Part shown: piece after piece, positions 23,336 through 35,778 of the stretch | How the letters are laid out: every line of letters starts with the position of its first letter | Numbering within the stretch: position 1 is the stretch's first letter | From: Carya illinoinensis | Taxonomy: Eukaryota > Streptophyta > Magnoliopsida > Fagales > Juglandaceae | DNA length: 64,000 nt | Direction of reading: 5' to 3' | Assembly: GCF_018687715.1 (NCBI RefSeq) | Contig: NC_056755.1 | Span: 28,497,001-28,561,000 of the forward strand | Notes under the pieces: generated by a model | The model's database searches: none | Told to the model about the DNA's origin: nothing | What the model saw: only the letters and a program-made list of their open reading frames with translations | Made by a program: the position numbers and the translations under genes

Positions 23336-24891
23336 AATATATAGTATAACATATAAGTATGCAGTAATATGGCATTACATGACATATATGATAACATAAA
23401 TATATAAACACTAGTTCGCTTACTAACATATATATACAGTAAACTGACAGTAAGTTAACTTACTTACAATGATCATCACGATAAAAATTACAAAATACAA
23501 GAAACTATAAGTAGAAGTTATAAATGTTAGTAACTTTATCACTAATAACTTAATAACATGAAAAATGCTAACTTAAATTAAAATTAATATCATAGGGCCG
23601 AAACTCCGAAGGCCATTTCTCCTTGATTTTTATTTCAATTTTATCAAACTTCAACACTCATACTTAAATCAAAATATTACAACATAGATTACCACATCCT
23701 ATACTTAGAAGTATGCTTAAGACAACAAAAAAAACTCACTTCACATAATCATAAAACTTTTTAATAAAAAGATCAAAACGTTTTAACTAAAATACAAACC
23801 TTTAAATCTCAAGGTTTTGATCTTTTTCAAAACATATCCAAGAACTTCCAAAAATTCAGATATTTCTTTTAACATCCTTATAACACATTCCTAAGAACTA
23901 ATATGTTTTGAATCAACATATAAAATTCACCAAAAATCACAAAATCTCACTTGAAGTACTCAGTCTAACACTTAGAAATAAAATTGTTTTCTCCACTTTG
24001 ATTTGATCAAACACTTGATTCAAGATATACCATAATGAAATCTTCAAACCAACAACATGATTTAGATTAAAATTATGTCCTAAAGTAGATCTAAACATTA
24101 AATTTAAAATCACAATGCTAAAAATAAACAAAAATATGGATATAGTAGAAATCATCAAACTTTTAACCTAACAGAGTATTCTCTTGCATAAAAATTATAT
24201 CTTAACAAATTAACACCTAAAATCTTCAAACCAACATCCAACATGTATATCCAAGGCTTAGAATCATCAAATAAAAATATCAAAATCATTAGAATAAAAT
24301 TAAATCATAAAAAATCCAAACTTTCTTAAAACATAAACAGTTTTTCTCATTCCAGTTTTTAAGTTTCTAGATTTAAGAAAACTCTTTCACAAAAAGCTTT
24401 TATCAAGCATCAAATCCTTAAAAAACATTCATATAAACGTGTTGACAGTACTTAATAAAAATTTCGGACTAAGATTTATCCATTAGTTTGGTAAAAAACT
24501 TTAAAATGTAACACATTATCCAGATTATCTCCCAGATTGACCTTTCCATGGTTAAAATAAATTTTGACTAATTAAATAATCATGAAATCAAACAAATAAG
24601 GTACCCAAGGAAACTAGACTCAAAGATGTACAACTTGTTTAATGATTCATGGCGAGAAAATACTTACAAGTGTTTCAAAAAGGGCATACAAAAAGGCTCA
24701 AAAAAATGCTCGAAAGAGCTCATAAGGTTGCATTTATGTAGTGAAGTGATCTCATATATTCTGTGAATAATAGTGAAAAAGTTATAAAAAATAATGATAA
24801 AATATTGAATAATAGTGAATATTAATAAAAAAAATAGTGAAAATGGGTTAAAAGTCACGATAAAATAATGAATAGTAGTGGAGTATTATAA

Positions 24892-25092
24892 TGTGAGATT
24901 TGGATAGTGAGATGAGATGAGATGGTTTTAGATGAAAGTTAAATAAAATATTATTAGAATATTTTTTAATATTATTAATGTTTTGATATTTAAAAAAGTT
25001 GAATTATTTATTATATTTTATATGAAAATTTGAGAAAAATTATAATGATGAGATGAGATGAGTTAAGATAATCTTTATATCCAAACCTAGCC
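24892..25092. mobile_element. Tourist-like MITE, family A copy 2 (201 bp)
   Basis: Flanked by TAA (24889-24891 and 25093-25095). The inner part of the termini is inverted: GATTTGGATAGTGAGATG on the left and, complemented, GGTTTGGATATAAAGAT on the right. The core holds ATGAGATGAGATGG and AAATAAAATATTATTAGAATA. This is the best preserved family A copy. Confidence 0.82.
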
Positions 25093-25559
25093 TAAGAGCA
25101 CTCCCCTACCCAAATGAGGCCTAAGTGTTCTCTCTAAGAACGGAAATGAAAAGGAATGAAGTGAGTGAAAGAATGACTTGTACGCCTAATATATGAAAAG
25201 TGTAGTATAGGCTTCAATGACATCTTGATGGATGGTGGTTAGGTCATAAAAAGGTACAAATAGTGAGTATTTTTAGCTAAGGAAACTTCCAAGAGAAGGG
25301 TGGTGGTGAGGTGGCCTTTTCCTCTCACATAATACATGACTTTGGGGCTATCATGAGCAGTGGATGGTCAACCTTGAGTGAATGGAAACTTGCTCAAGAA
25401 ACTTTGTCAAGGTGGTCAAAATTTGAATGCCTTAATGGGCCTTAAACAAGTGGAAGTTTATTTGGTGTTTAAAAAGGGTTTGGTTAGCATTTAAAATTTT
25501 ATCAAGTATAAATCTAATTTTTCTTGGCTGAATCAAATTTTCAAGTTTTAAGGGGTTGA

Positions 25560-27236
25560 ATAAAGTTATCATAACATGAATTTAACGAATTAATAGCATG
25601 TGAAAAAGATTTAATTAAGTAATTAAACATAATACTAAAAATCGAATCCAAAATGTAGTGTTAGGTGGCATGATTTCACACATTGATTTCTTTCACATTT
25701 CCATCTCATGGTTCTTTTTGGTACTAAGTGTTCGATACTATTTGTTAAGTGTCTAATACTATTTACTAAGCGTGGCTAAGATCGTACCAAGTATTCAAAT
25801 AAAACTTCTCTAACTTAATTTAGATATTCTACATTGTGATTTGGAAACATTGCAGTTGATGCTACTATCAAAGTTACTATTCATTTCAGAAAAAGTGAAA
25901 ATAAATTTTATAATGTAAAGTCCTAAATATAAGCACTAACCTAGTTGTGCAATTCATTTATAGAAACTCAACTCCGAAAGGTTTTGAAATAAACAAAAAG
26001 CTTTTTCGAACAACTGTTTTGTTCGAAAATTGAAAATTAGATTATTATACCATAAAATCCTAAATACTTCTTAGAGTGTAATGGCACAGACCATATCATA
26101 TTTTGACACTTCTAACTATCTCAAATAAATAAAATCTTACTTTCAGTACCATAATGAGTGATAACACTAATTATGCTGACAGTCAAAAGCTTACACAATT
26201 ATTTGGTTCGTGAAACCTTACGGAGTTCTCATGAGAACCTACAAAAATTCTACCATTGAATTTTCACCAAGTTATTACAGGGGAAAGAAACTTCCTCAAG
26301 AAACATAGGCTTGGTTGTGGTTTTCAATAGGCCAAAAATAAGCCCAACCAATAGGCTTTAAGTTGGGGTATGGATGGATTTTCATAAAGGATTTCAGTTA
26401 GATCAAGTTCAGATCAAAATTTTCTTGACCCAAAGAAATTATCAAGATATAAAAGAGTAATAGTTAATAGCATATGAAAGTGATTAATCTAAATGATTAA
26501 AGACTTAATAAAACTAGGTGTTTTAGGGTTGGGAAACCAAGTTTAGGGTTTTGGTCAACACATGGGATTTAGGGTTTGTGTTGAATCTCAATTGTTTAGG
26601 GTTTCATTAGGGTTGAAACCCTCTTTTGGTTGACTAAATAGTATTTTAGTTGGTTGGAATAGTCTTTTTCTTATGTGGCATGATTGCATGTCTTGATTTA
26701 CCCTTCATTCTATCATACTTCATTCTCCATGTGACAAGTGTCCTACTGATTCTAAGTGGATTTGGACATTCTATATAGTAATTTGACAATCGTTTGAACC
26801 GATTGCCACGTGGCTCTATTGGGTGCTACTATTCATCTAAAAAAATTTGAAATTTATTATTGTCATATAAAATCTTAAATAATCATATGCGTCTAGTGGT
26901 GCAATTTGTTTTACGAAATTCTACTCTTGGTACCTTAATTAAATAAAAGGCACTTCTGATTACTAGTCATCCAAGAAACAAGAAGATGTAACATTACACA
27001 TTAAAATCTTAAATATTTACATAAAGCTAATAGTGCAATTCATTTCTCCAACTTCTACTCCAAAGTGACTTAAGTATATGGAAAGGCAATTATGACACTA
27101 TAGTGGGTTGGGTTTTGATTATGCTAGCAGAATAAAACCTAAATGGTTGCTCAATTAGTGAAATATTTTCCAAATTTCACGACGTTCTCTAAGGTTTAAA
27201 GAATTTCATTCATTGAATTTCTTTTTGGTCGCTACA
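25560..27236 (-). repeat. Internal tandem duplication of about 0.85 kb within LTR unit 2
   Basis: Two diverged copies, about 25570-26285 and 26465-27236, share an ordered series of landmarks. These are TAATAGCATRTGAAA, GGTGGCATGATT, the GCTACTAT..TATTCAT stretch, AAATNNNTAAATA, the GTGCAATTYRTTT motif and a final CTAYCATTGAATTT-like end. The order is the same in both, so it is a tandem duplication and not two insertions. Confidence 0.65.
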
Positions 27237-29620
27237 TCCTCCCCTTCTAAAAAAAATAATATGTCCTCGAAATCTAAGTACATACAATACGTAATATAAC
27301 TACTACCACACAAAAGGGGAAGATAATATTCAACAAATTTACTACCTATCGTTGGACATAGAGTTGCTTGGAGATGTAGGCGGAAGTATGTTGTACTCCA
27401 TTGATACGGTATGTTGCAGTAAATAGTACAACATGTCGTTGATGGAGTCATACATCATGTTGTTGAAATGTCAAGGTTAATGAGCTGTTCAACCTCCTCA
27501 CCATCGTTAATGCATGAGATGAGTAGTCGTCCCCTATGTGTTGATGACATTGATGACCCTAATGTCTTGGTTTCAAGATCAGCGGCATGCTCCTTGGCTA
27601 CGTGGCTAGACTCCACCTAGTCAAATGGCTTCCTAGCATGGTAGCTTTCTTTATTAGCCCATGTCAATGAGGGGTAAGGGGGAAATCACTCCACATGGGG
27701 GAAGCTACTTCTGGTCATATCCCTTCTTGTTTCTATCAATATCTATGAAATAGGTGTGATGGTGGTGCTCCCACTTCTCCAGCTCAATGAGTCGTGTCCT
27801 ACAATGCTCCTCTCATCTCCCTTACCCAATGTGCAGAAAGTGTCAACTCTGTCACGGTCTTCTCTTCAAGTGCCATGAAATCTGCAAAAGATAGAGCCAA
27901 TGATAGAAAATAAAACTCACAACACAATCATACAAAGGGCCATAACAGATTTGAGGTGAACATATTTTATTCAATACCAACAAATGAAGTATAAGAACTG
28001 ACTGATGCAGTGCAATCTTGTACAAAATAGTAAATACAAAAATCAACTGAGCTAGTTTATAGACAAAACAAAACTATACTAGATCTAACAAATGAGGGTA
28101 CTTGGCTTTTATATCAACTTCTTTCTCCTAAGTTGCTTCCTGAACAATATGCTTTTGCCATTGTACTTTGACTAGTGGAGTCTTGGTTTTACACAATTCC
28201 TTCTCTTTCCAATTAATGATTTGTAGATTTTTCCTCATAATTCAGGTTAGATTGCAATGGTATACTCCCGGGGTCCATGGCTATTGGTGTTTGATCCCTA
28301 AAACTCTGCTTTAGTGAGGACATGTGGAATACATTGTGAATTCCATGAAACTCAATTGGTAAATGTAAATGGTATGCAACTGCTCACACTTTCTTTAAGA
28401 CCTTCAAGGATCCTAAGTATCTTGAACTTAACTTTCTCTTAAAGTCGAATCAGGTCACTTCTTTCATAGGAGAAAATGTCACATAGACCCACTCTGACTT
28501 CAAAATCTAGATTCCTTCTTCCATTTTTGGAATAATTCTTTTGTGACTTTGTGCCATCTTCATTTTTTCTTTAATCATTTGGACTTGGTCCTTTATCTCC
28601 TACAAGACTTCCAGTCCAATCCCTTTGTTTTCTCCAACTTCGTCTCAGTACAGCGGGGATCCACACTTCCTTCCATACAGAGCTTCATAGGGTGCCATCT
28701 GAACGGTAGCCTAGAAGTTGTTGTTGAAACGAACTCTACCAAAGATAGATGCTTCTCCCAATTTCCTTCATGCTCTAGGACATAGGTCCTAAGCATGTCT
28801 TCCAGAGTCTAAATCTTCCTCTTAGTCCGTCATTCTATTTGAGGATGGCAGACACTGCTACATTTCAAACAGGTGCCCATCAAACTCTACCAACTTTGCC
28901 AAAATCAAGACGTGAAATAAGGGTCTCTATTACCCAAATAGTCCTTGGCACTTTATGCAATCTAACAATCTCCAAGGAATCCATATTCTTGATAGATATG
29001 AAGTGAGTGCTTTTATTCAACCGGTCAATTATTACCCTGATAGTATTATTCTACCTGCAATTCTTGGAAAACCCACTATGAAATTTATCGAGATATCTTA
29101 CCACTTCCATTTTGGGATTGACAGTGACTACAACACATCTATCGGCTTCTGATATTCTGCTTTTACAAGCTTGCAGATGTAACAGTTGTTTAAAATTTTG
29201 CCACATAATTTTTCAGTCATTCCCAACAGAATTGATATTTTAGATCTTGGTACATCTTCATACTACTAGGATGGGCTATATAGGGAGTGTTATGAGCCTC
29301 CCTTAAAATCCTATTTGTTAACTTCTATTCGGCTAGTACTCTCTGGTCTTTGTAATACAAAGTCTTGTCTTCTTTGATGCTGAAGTCTTTTGGCCCTTCA
29401 GCCTTCTCTCAATTTTTTTAATGATTTCCATTAGTTTGCTGTCTCCTCTGACGATTTTTTAGTTCTTCCCAATCCAACAAGAAAAACTTCTAGACTAAGG
29501 TCAGAACCACATCCTAACTATGATCTTTGACCAACAAACATCTTATGTTACTGAGAAGAAATCTCATTTCTGATGATAAAGCAGACAAATACTCGGCTCT
29601 ACTTTTGACAGTTAACATGT
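27237..29620 (-). pseudogene. Minus-strand Tekay/Del-like pol relic (RNase H end, integrase, C-terminal domain)
   Basis: Read on minus from high to low coordinates. YYKDQRVLAE and ILREAHNTPYIAHPSS (about 29350-29260) form the integrase N-terminus, then a diverged GSGKIS-type core. MLRTYVLEHEGNWEKHLSLVEF appears at 28796-28731, KLSSRYLGS.KVLKKV at about 28440-28400, and VAYHLHLPIEFHGIHNVFHVSSLKQSF at about 28390-28310. It ends DFEDILFFLEGED just before the LTR at 27236. Stops and frameshifts are everywhere. The order is correct for gypsy integrase. Gag and most of RT are absent. Confidence 0.78.
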
Positions 29621-30440
29621 AATGCACATAGCATGTTAATTGCAATAAGTAATAATCGTAGCGGAAAAACTCAAAACTAATCAAAGTTTGAGCAATTTAA
29701 TATGCTACCAACAAGAAAAGTATTTATCCCAAAAGTATCTTGATCGTAAATTCTTTCAATACAAAATAAGGATCTAAAACTCGACCAATTTTCCCAAAAA
29801 CCATCTAAGGTCCCGTTTGGAACTTAGACTCAACTGAGTTGATTTTAATTTAATCTAATTTTAAGCTAAGTCTAACATCTAAACACTTATATTTCAAATC
29901 ACTAAACTCATCTCAACTCAAAATCTTTTTATACATGAGACCTATAACTTTTTTTAACTCAACACCTTTTTACACGTGGGACCCACGACCTTTTTCAATT
30001 TCTCATAAATACATTTAAACTCATCTTAGATAGGTCATACAAAACTAACTTCATTATCTCAACCTACTACTATTCATAAAAAATTCAACTCATCTTAACT
30101 AAGTTCAACATCTAAATAAGGCTTAAGTGTATCAATTACTATAGTCTAGAAATCCTTCTTCATAATTTCTTAGCTGTTAGCAAAAAGCTCAAAAGCCTCG
30201 CATATAAACTTTTTAGTGGCTACGAGTCGCTCTACTATTGAAGGGTCTGAAGAATGCTCAAAACTCTTTGGGACCTCCTTAACTACTGGGAGATCCTCGC
30301 GCTTGAATTTTCCACTCCTTATCCTCTAATCCTGTCACAATTTTTATCATTCTGAAGGGGAATGATGGTGAAAATTACCACAGTGAAATTTTAAAAGATC
30401 TTAACAAGTTAAACAAAAAATATACATAAAAATAACATAA
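29590..30440 (-). mobile_element. Third LTR-derived copy of the Tekay/Del-like relic
   Basis: TAATGCACATAGCATG...AATAATCGTAGCGGA resembles the start of units 1 and 2, and TCATTCTGAAGGGGAATGATGGTGAAAATTACC near 30350 resembles their GGAATGGTAGTTGAGACTACC block. A Tourist-like MITE (29809-30123) lies between. It adjoins the upstream end of the pol relic, so it may be the 5' LTR after deletion of gag and RT. Similarity is moderate. Confidence 0.5.
29809..30123. mobile_element. Tourist-like MITE, family C (315 bp)
   Basis: TAA flanks both sides (29806-29808, 30124-30126). The left end is GGTCCCGTTTGGA..ACTTAGACTCAAC. The complemented right end is AGCCTTATTTAGATGTTGAA, then CTTAGTTAAGATGAGTTG. 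The interior (CACGTGGGACCCACGACC) differs from family A, so it is a related but separate family. Confidence 0.75.
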
Positions 30441-30814
30441 GGGTTTCGACTATTCATATGGACTAGGTTTTTGCTAGCTTGGTCTAGAACCCAGTTATCA
30501 AGGTTTTAACTAGGTACCCGTATAGAAAAACCTGGGTAAACCTGGTCCGGGTGTCGAGTTTTAAATCCAGAACCTGATTTTTTTTTTCTTTTCTTGGTTT
30601 GAATGTTTTTATTAAGTTATCAATTCAATCGCTAGCTAGCTCAACAAAACACACCCATTGCCCTTTCAATACATAGAAATTAGCCTACCCACAAACCGGC
30701 CGACATGCACAGTAAATATAATCCCAACTCACCTACACTCAATGGTATTAGTCGTATGTATGTGCTAACTAATATTGTAATTAAGCTCTAAAGATCAAAA
30801 GGTACCAAGAGAAA

Positions 30815-30837
30815 TATATACATACATACATACATAC

Positions 30838-30871
<34 letters not shown>

Positions 30872-30889
30872 ATGTATATATGTATATAC
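30815..30889. repeat. Compound microsatellite (CATA)n(TA)n(TG)n(TATG)n
   Basis: Runs of CATA, TA, TG (about 10 units) and TATG/TATA follow each other without a break. Likely polymorphic. Confidence 0.95.
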
Positions 30890-31974
30890 AAATGAACTCT
30901 TTTTACATTGGATGTAATATTCCATAAATCTTGAGTCTATCCAAATGTTGTTCTTGTCATAAGCATTGGCTTCATAGCTTTCATTGCTATTCTTCATGTC
31001 ATGGATAAGTTGTACTTTGTGTGTAGAGAGACATAGAAGGACATTGGTAAAGAACTTTGATGATAGGATATACCAAATTCAATATGTTGAATTTTGGGTT
31101 TCGAATAAATAAGCAGACTTCAAAATTTTCAATTTTTTAATGATTGGACAGTATTTGTGTCTGTTTCAGTTAATTTTTGAGGGAGAGGTTAATGTTGCTA
31201 GAAAGAAAAAGTATATACACATGCACACAATTACTACATACAATTCAAAGTGCGTAGTAGTACTAGTAGTGCAAGCTTACTATAAAGCTTAAATTCTTTA
31301 TTTCAATAGTTTATAAGTTTGGCAGGGATTTATGAGGGTGAACACTACATACATCTTTTACATTTTCCCCTCGCAATCAAGAGATTTGAATTCATACCGA
31401 TCCACTTGCAAAGTATGGTGCACTAGACATTAATTTTTATTTATTAATTTTGGTTAAATAGGCATTAATCAAATAAGAAATTAAATAAAAAGTAAGGAAT
31501 GAAAAGATCAAACCAATTGAACAGAGATGAAGATTGAAAGCAGTCAATGAGGCTAAATTGTAATAGCAATTGGACCCCTTAAAGAGCTCTTCAACGGCGC
31601 TGCATGAATGCCCAAAAGAAAAAAAGTTGTGCGGCTGAAAATTGAAACTGGCTGTGTAGGTAGGTGTGCGGCGCTCAATGAAAAAATGCCAAGAGAAGAA
31701 TAAATCGTCTTGCGGCATGAATGAACCTAATAGAATAATATTCTCTTGTCATGTAGTCCCAGGTCAAAAGTAAAGAGTGAATTCCCCTTTTCATGCCACG
31801 TGTGAGTTGAATGCATAACATGTGTGTTGCCATGCGTGTGAATTGCCTAAGGGAATAATATGCATCAATTGTCATCCAGGTCAAACCTTCAAATATGTGT
31901 TGCCATGTGTATCAACTTTTTCAAATGAAAAAAACATGAATTTTTCTTTAATTCCCTTGCCTTTCTTAGCCTAT

Positions 31975-32032
31975 ATAAAAAATAAAAAATAAAAAAATAA
32001 AAAAATAAAAAATAAAAAAATAAAAAATAAAA
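31975..32032. repeat. A-rich (A5-7T)n simple repeat
   Basis: Repeated AAAAAAT/AAAAAAAT units form a low-complexity tract of about 58 bp. Confidence 0.9.
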
Positions 32033-32539
32033 TATCAAAAATATGTTATGCATGTAAAGGAACATTGTCCAATCAAATCACAAGTTATAATATTAAGCAA
32101 AAACCATGCTCTTTGTTAATTTAAATCACAACTCGAATTTATGCATCTTAATCATTTTTCCATTTAAAACCAATAACAATGTAATAAAAGAATTAAAATA
32201 TATTAGTTTTAAATGTATAAAAATATGCAATATTTCAGCTTAATCACTCATCTTGTAACCATGTAACAAAATAATAATAAAACAAAATAGCAAAGTTCCA
32301 TTTCTCCTTATCCACTCGTGATCTTAATCCATATAACAATGTAGGTAGACACCTCACAACTGCCCTTAGGAGCCATGAGCTCCCTACTAGTTACCACATC
32401 ACATTGTCGGCCCTTTGACCGGGTGTGAGTATATTCAATTCAATATGTTACGGCATTTGCTATTCGCCTTCACTATATTTACAATATGATACGATAGTTC
32501 ATGATTTGCCTTAACCATATTGACAAGGAAAACAATTTA

Positions 32540-32980
32540 GACACAAAGGATCTCACAAAGGGATTCCACACACTGATGTGGCACATAACTCTCTCCCTTA
32601 TTTTTTTTCCTATCTTTCTCCCCTTACCCCAGTGCCTACCATCCCTCCACTCCCCGTGCCCTCTCTGTGCTGGCCATGGTAGTCAGGGACCACCTCACGA
32701 TAAGCAAACGACGCTGGCAGTCCAAGCTGCATCGTCGACATGGAGCTTACGGCAGCTCACCGTGCATGTTGGTGCACATTTCGCACACTGTGTGCATGGT
32801 TGGGTGGTTGGGATCTGAGTTGATGGCTTGCGTGGTCAATGGTTGCCGTTCATTGGTCATATGTGGTGGTCAAGAGCCACCCTAGAAGGGTAGACAACAC
32901 CAGCGAAAAGAGAGAGAGAGAGAGAGGTGGCGCACTAACACAATGTGCCACATCAGTGATTGTGATCCCTTTATGTCTCT
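32540..32980. mobile_element. Non-autonomous TIR element, about 430 bp
   Basis: The left AAAGGGATTCCACACACTGA followed by TGTGGCACA (32557-32585) is mirrored at the right by TGTGCCACATCAGTGATTGT followed by GATCCCTTT (32944-32972). That gives about 30 bp of inverted terminus with few mismatches. The interior is GC-rich, non-coding and contains (GA)n at about 32911-32926. No target duplication could be fixed, so the superfamily is undecided (Mutator- or hAT-like). Confidence 0.7.
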
Positions 32981-33087
32981 AGCATGTCCAAGATTTCTTA
33001 AGGGCTCTAAACCTTATGCACGGTTCAACTTACGTATATCATAGTGGCAAAAGCAGGTGAGGACTTGGCTAAGTTCGAGGTGTCACA

Positions 33088-33760
33088 ATAGAGTTTGCTT
33101 ATAATAATAGTTTTCTGGCCACAATTCAAAAGACACTTTATGAGGCCTTATATAGAAGGAAATGTAGATCCCTACTATACTAGGACGAGGTCGGAGAAAA
33201 AAAGATACTCGATCTTGAATACTTGCGAGAAGTCAGGAAATAGATCTTATTGATTCAAGAATGGATGCAAGCAGCTCAGAACCGATAGAAAAGTTAGGTT
33301 GATGGTAGAAGATGAAGTTTAAAATTTTTAGTAGGCGATTGGGTATATGTGAAGGTGTCGACCCTGAATGGAGTTGTCCGTTTTGGCAAAAGAGAGAAGT
33401 TATGCCCCTAGCATGAAGGACCTTATGAAATCATAGAAATGATTGGGCAGGTGGCGTATCGCTTGGACTTACCAGCTGATATATAAGGCGTACACGACGT
33501 ATTTCACGTATAATCTCTACAGAAGAGTTTCAGAGAACGGCGACTAGTGATAATAGAGCCAAGCAGCATTCAACTCCAGCCAACTCCAGTCAATGAAGAT
33601 TATAAACTGGAAGGAACAGGAATTGAGGAATCGAAAAAAACCCTTGGTCAAAGTACTTTGGAATAATTCAGACTTCCAAGAAGCTAGTTGGGAAAGGGAG
33701 GATTCAATAAGGATTAATTATCCTCATTTGTTTGTATCTTATAACCATTGAGGCTAATAG
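33088..33760 (+). pseudogene. Ty3/gypsy integrase C-terminus and chromodomain relic
   Basis: It opens abruptly at EFAYNNSF (33090), just after an LTR-like GTGTCACA. It runs through TLYEALYRRKCRSLLY and GDWVYVKVSTLNGV (about 33338), then GPYEIIEMIGQVAYRLDLPADI and VHDVFHV. It ends in a chromodomain-like VKVLWNNSDFQEASWE and SIRINYPHLF. There are several stops. The family is Tekay/Del-like. Nothing upstream in the same frame is recognisable. Confidence 0.8.
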
Positions 33761-34602
33761 AATAGCTAAGGGATGTTATGTTTGATGATTGTACTCTTGG
33801 ATGATTTAGTAATAAGAATGTCTGCCTATTTGTAATTTTGGTGTTGTTGTTCACGTCAACCATACCTATGCTAACAGGGCATGGCACTAACTAGGACCAC
33901 CGCATGCATGTCCATGTTCTCAGTAGCCAGGATTAGGGATATGAGAGAGTGTAGATGTAGGATTTGGCAAGAAAGGGGGGATTGAATAATTACAACTCAT
34001 TGGCAACATGGAAAAGTTTGAGTATTATCGCACCCATGCTGGATGCGGATTTTTGAGGGAACATCTTCTTACGAAGAGTGTTAATGCATGAAGAACAACA
34101 AGCTCTACATGACCCATAAGTATGAAGAGATGCTACAAGGATACAAGTATTCTGGCTTAAACAGGAGGCTGGAACAAGCAATGTTGCTGAAGCTCGCACC
34201 AAAAGGTATACGGCCTTTGAAACTTTGGATACCTCTACCGATCGTATTTGCTTCCGTGAGGAAGGCCAACCCATGGAGGATAATGAAGTCATCATAGATC
34301 ATAAGCTGAATGAGATGAGGGTGAATATGTACTACGACCCCGATCTAAATGTGATATTTTATTTGTCTCAGGACTCGGTGATGGAAGAGATGGGAGGGGC
34401 TCTATCCTCTTCATCATTTGAGGACTTGATAGCCACTAACAAACGACATACCTTTAGTGAGTTGACACCCTTTTTTCTTCTTTTGTTTGATTTTTTTGTC
34501 CGTAGTTTGGCACTGATTACGAGGATGAAATATTTTATTAAGGGCAAAGATGTTTTGACTTGGACTTTTGCTAAATCTTTACTTGCCACTTTTATTATTT
34601 TA
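33761..34602 (+). other. Unrecognised region with an open frame at 34225
   Basis: A plus frame is open from about 34123 and has a Met at 34225. Up to about 34470 it has protein-like text (EDNEVIIDHKLNEMRVNMYYDPDLNVIFYL), acidic and amphipathic. It then runs into a hydrophobic segment and the MITE at 34603. The frame upstream has stops. It could be the end of a transposon gene or a captured host fragment; I do not recognise it. TGTTATGTTTGATGATTG at 33774 could be an LTR start after the chromodomain relic. Confidence 0.3.
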
Positions 34603-34817
34603 GATGTTGTTTGGATTGGAAAACACTTTCAACCCATATCATCATCTCATTTTATTATTATAATTTTTTCAAATTTTCACACAAAATATAATAAACAATT
34701 CAAATTTTCAAATCCAAAAATAATAATAATATTAAAAAATAATATTCTAATAATATTTTATTCAACTCTTAACTTTCATATAAAACTATCGCATCTCATC
34801 TCACTATTTGAACAACC
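34603..34817. mobile_element. Tourist-like MITE, family A copy 3 (215 bp)
   Basis: TTA flanks both sides (34600-34602, 34818-34820). The left end is GATGTTGTTTGGATTGG and the complemented right end is GGTTGTTCAAATAGTGAG. The interior (TCATTTTATTATTATAATTT, ATAATATTTTATTCAACT) matches the copy at 10556 and, inverted, the copy at 24892. Confidence 0.82.
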
Positions 34818-34820
34818 TTA

Positions 34821-35491
34821 GTCTTAGTCCACTTAGATATTTGTCAAAACATTGGCCTAAAAAGAACAAAAGAAGCAACAAGGGTCTCACCCATCTCAAA
34901 GTAAGAGAGGCGCCCAAACCCACTAAGAGGCCCATTATGGGCTAGTGGTAATCGACAACCAAGGACCTAGGGCTTAGGAAACCCTAATTAGGGTTTTGGC
35001 ATGGGAAGCACCTAATTGGAAGACGGAAAAAGCCTTTAGGGAAGAAACGTCTTGGTTAGCACATTATTGACACTTGGAAGAGATGGAAGAAGATATAGCG
35101 CTCAGCACACTTAGGGCACACGCCCATCTCACCTACTCACATGCCATATGGCCAACACGCAAACCTACATCTAAGGTACATTAAATATGGACATGAAAGT
35201 GGAAGAAGGGAGAGAGAAAAAAGAGGATTTTAGAATCCAAAATGCCACACACCACCCTCCCATGCACTTATGTATGTGAGTTCCTAGAAAATTTGTAATA
35301 ATGAGGAGCGCATGGGGAAAAACACAAAATTTGAAGTAAGAATTCATCATACCTCTCTATTATATACGGACGTAAATAAATCCCTTCTTGCAAGCATCAT
35401 AGCATATCAATGTTGAGGTTGAATGCCTTTTCAATTATTGATAGCTCACCTTCCATCAAGCGTCCATGTAAATTTGGAATTCTTTGTTGTT

Positions 35492-35527
<36 letters not shown>

Positions 35528-35778
35528 TTTACAAAGAGAGGATATTTTTAAGGGGATTAGAACCCACGACCCCACCCTCCCCTTTATCACTACAAAGGGA
35601 GAACATGCCAATTGAACAAGAAGTCTAAAGAAGTAGCCAACTGTTGCACTTCAACATCCTTTCCTCCATAACTCATTTCATAGTTAGTTTTTCAAAATCT
35701 CATACAATGGACCCTAACTCACATAAGCATTGTATTCCCAACAACATATCATATCTAGCCAAGAATAAGACACATACA
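34821..35778. other. Intergenic region, no supported gene
   Basis: No domain or structured repeat apart from a (TC)15 microsatellite at 35495-35524. Confidence 0.55.
35495..35524. repeat. (TC)15 microsatellite
   Basis: Fifteen uninterrupted TC units. Confidence 0.97.

Larger units (their letters stand above)
21164..27236 (-). mobile_element. LTR-derived unit 2 (3' LTR side) of the minus-strand Tekay/Del-like relic
   Basis: On minus it starts TGTAGCGACC (27236) right after a purine-rich GAAGGGGAGGA, the usual gypsy polypurine tract, and ends GGGGCGTCACA at 21164. So it has TG...CA ends and correct polarity relative to the minus-strand pol. Over 6 kb is too long for a simple LTR; part is explained by a hAT MITE (22520-23262), a Tourist MITE (24892-25092), a minisatellite and an internal duplication (25560-27236). 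No gene is supported within it. Confidence 0.6.
30441..32539. other. Intergenic region with microsatellites, no supported gene
   Basis: Non-coding sequence apart from two simple repeats listed separately. Open frames here are short, and one minus frame (30788-30997) is translated microsatellite. The stretch near 30505-30575 has CCTGGTCCGGGTGTCGAG, similar in flavour to hAT-MITE ends, but no element could be bounded. Confidence 0.5.

Noticed and set aside
21164..27236. A single intact 6-kb LTR
   Set aside because: Nested MITEs, a minisatellite and an internal duplication account for much of the length, so the original LTR was shorter.
30788..30997. Minus-strand frame with THTHTHTH and YIYI stretches
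   Set aside because: It is the translated compound microsatellite.
34225..34821. 198-codon plus frame as one gene
   Set aside because: Its second half is AT-rich MITE sequence and hydrophobic by composition; only the first 80 codons look protein-like.
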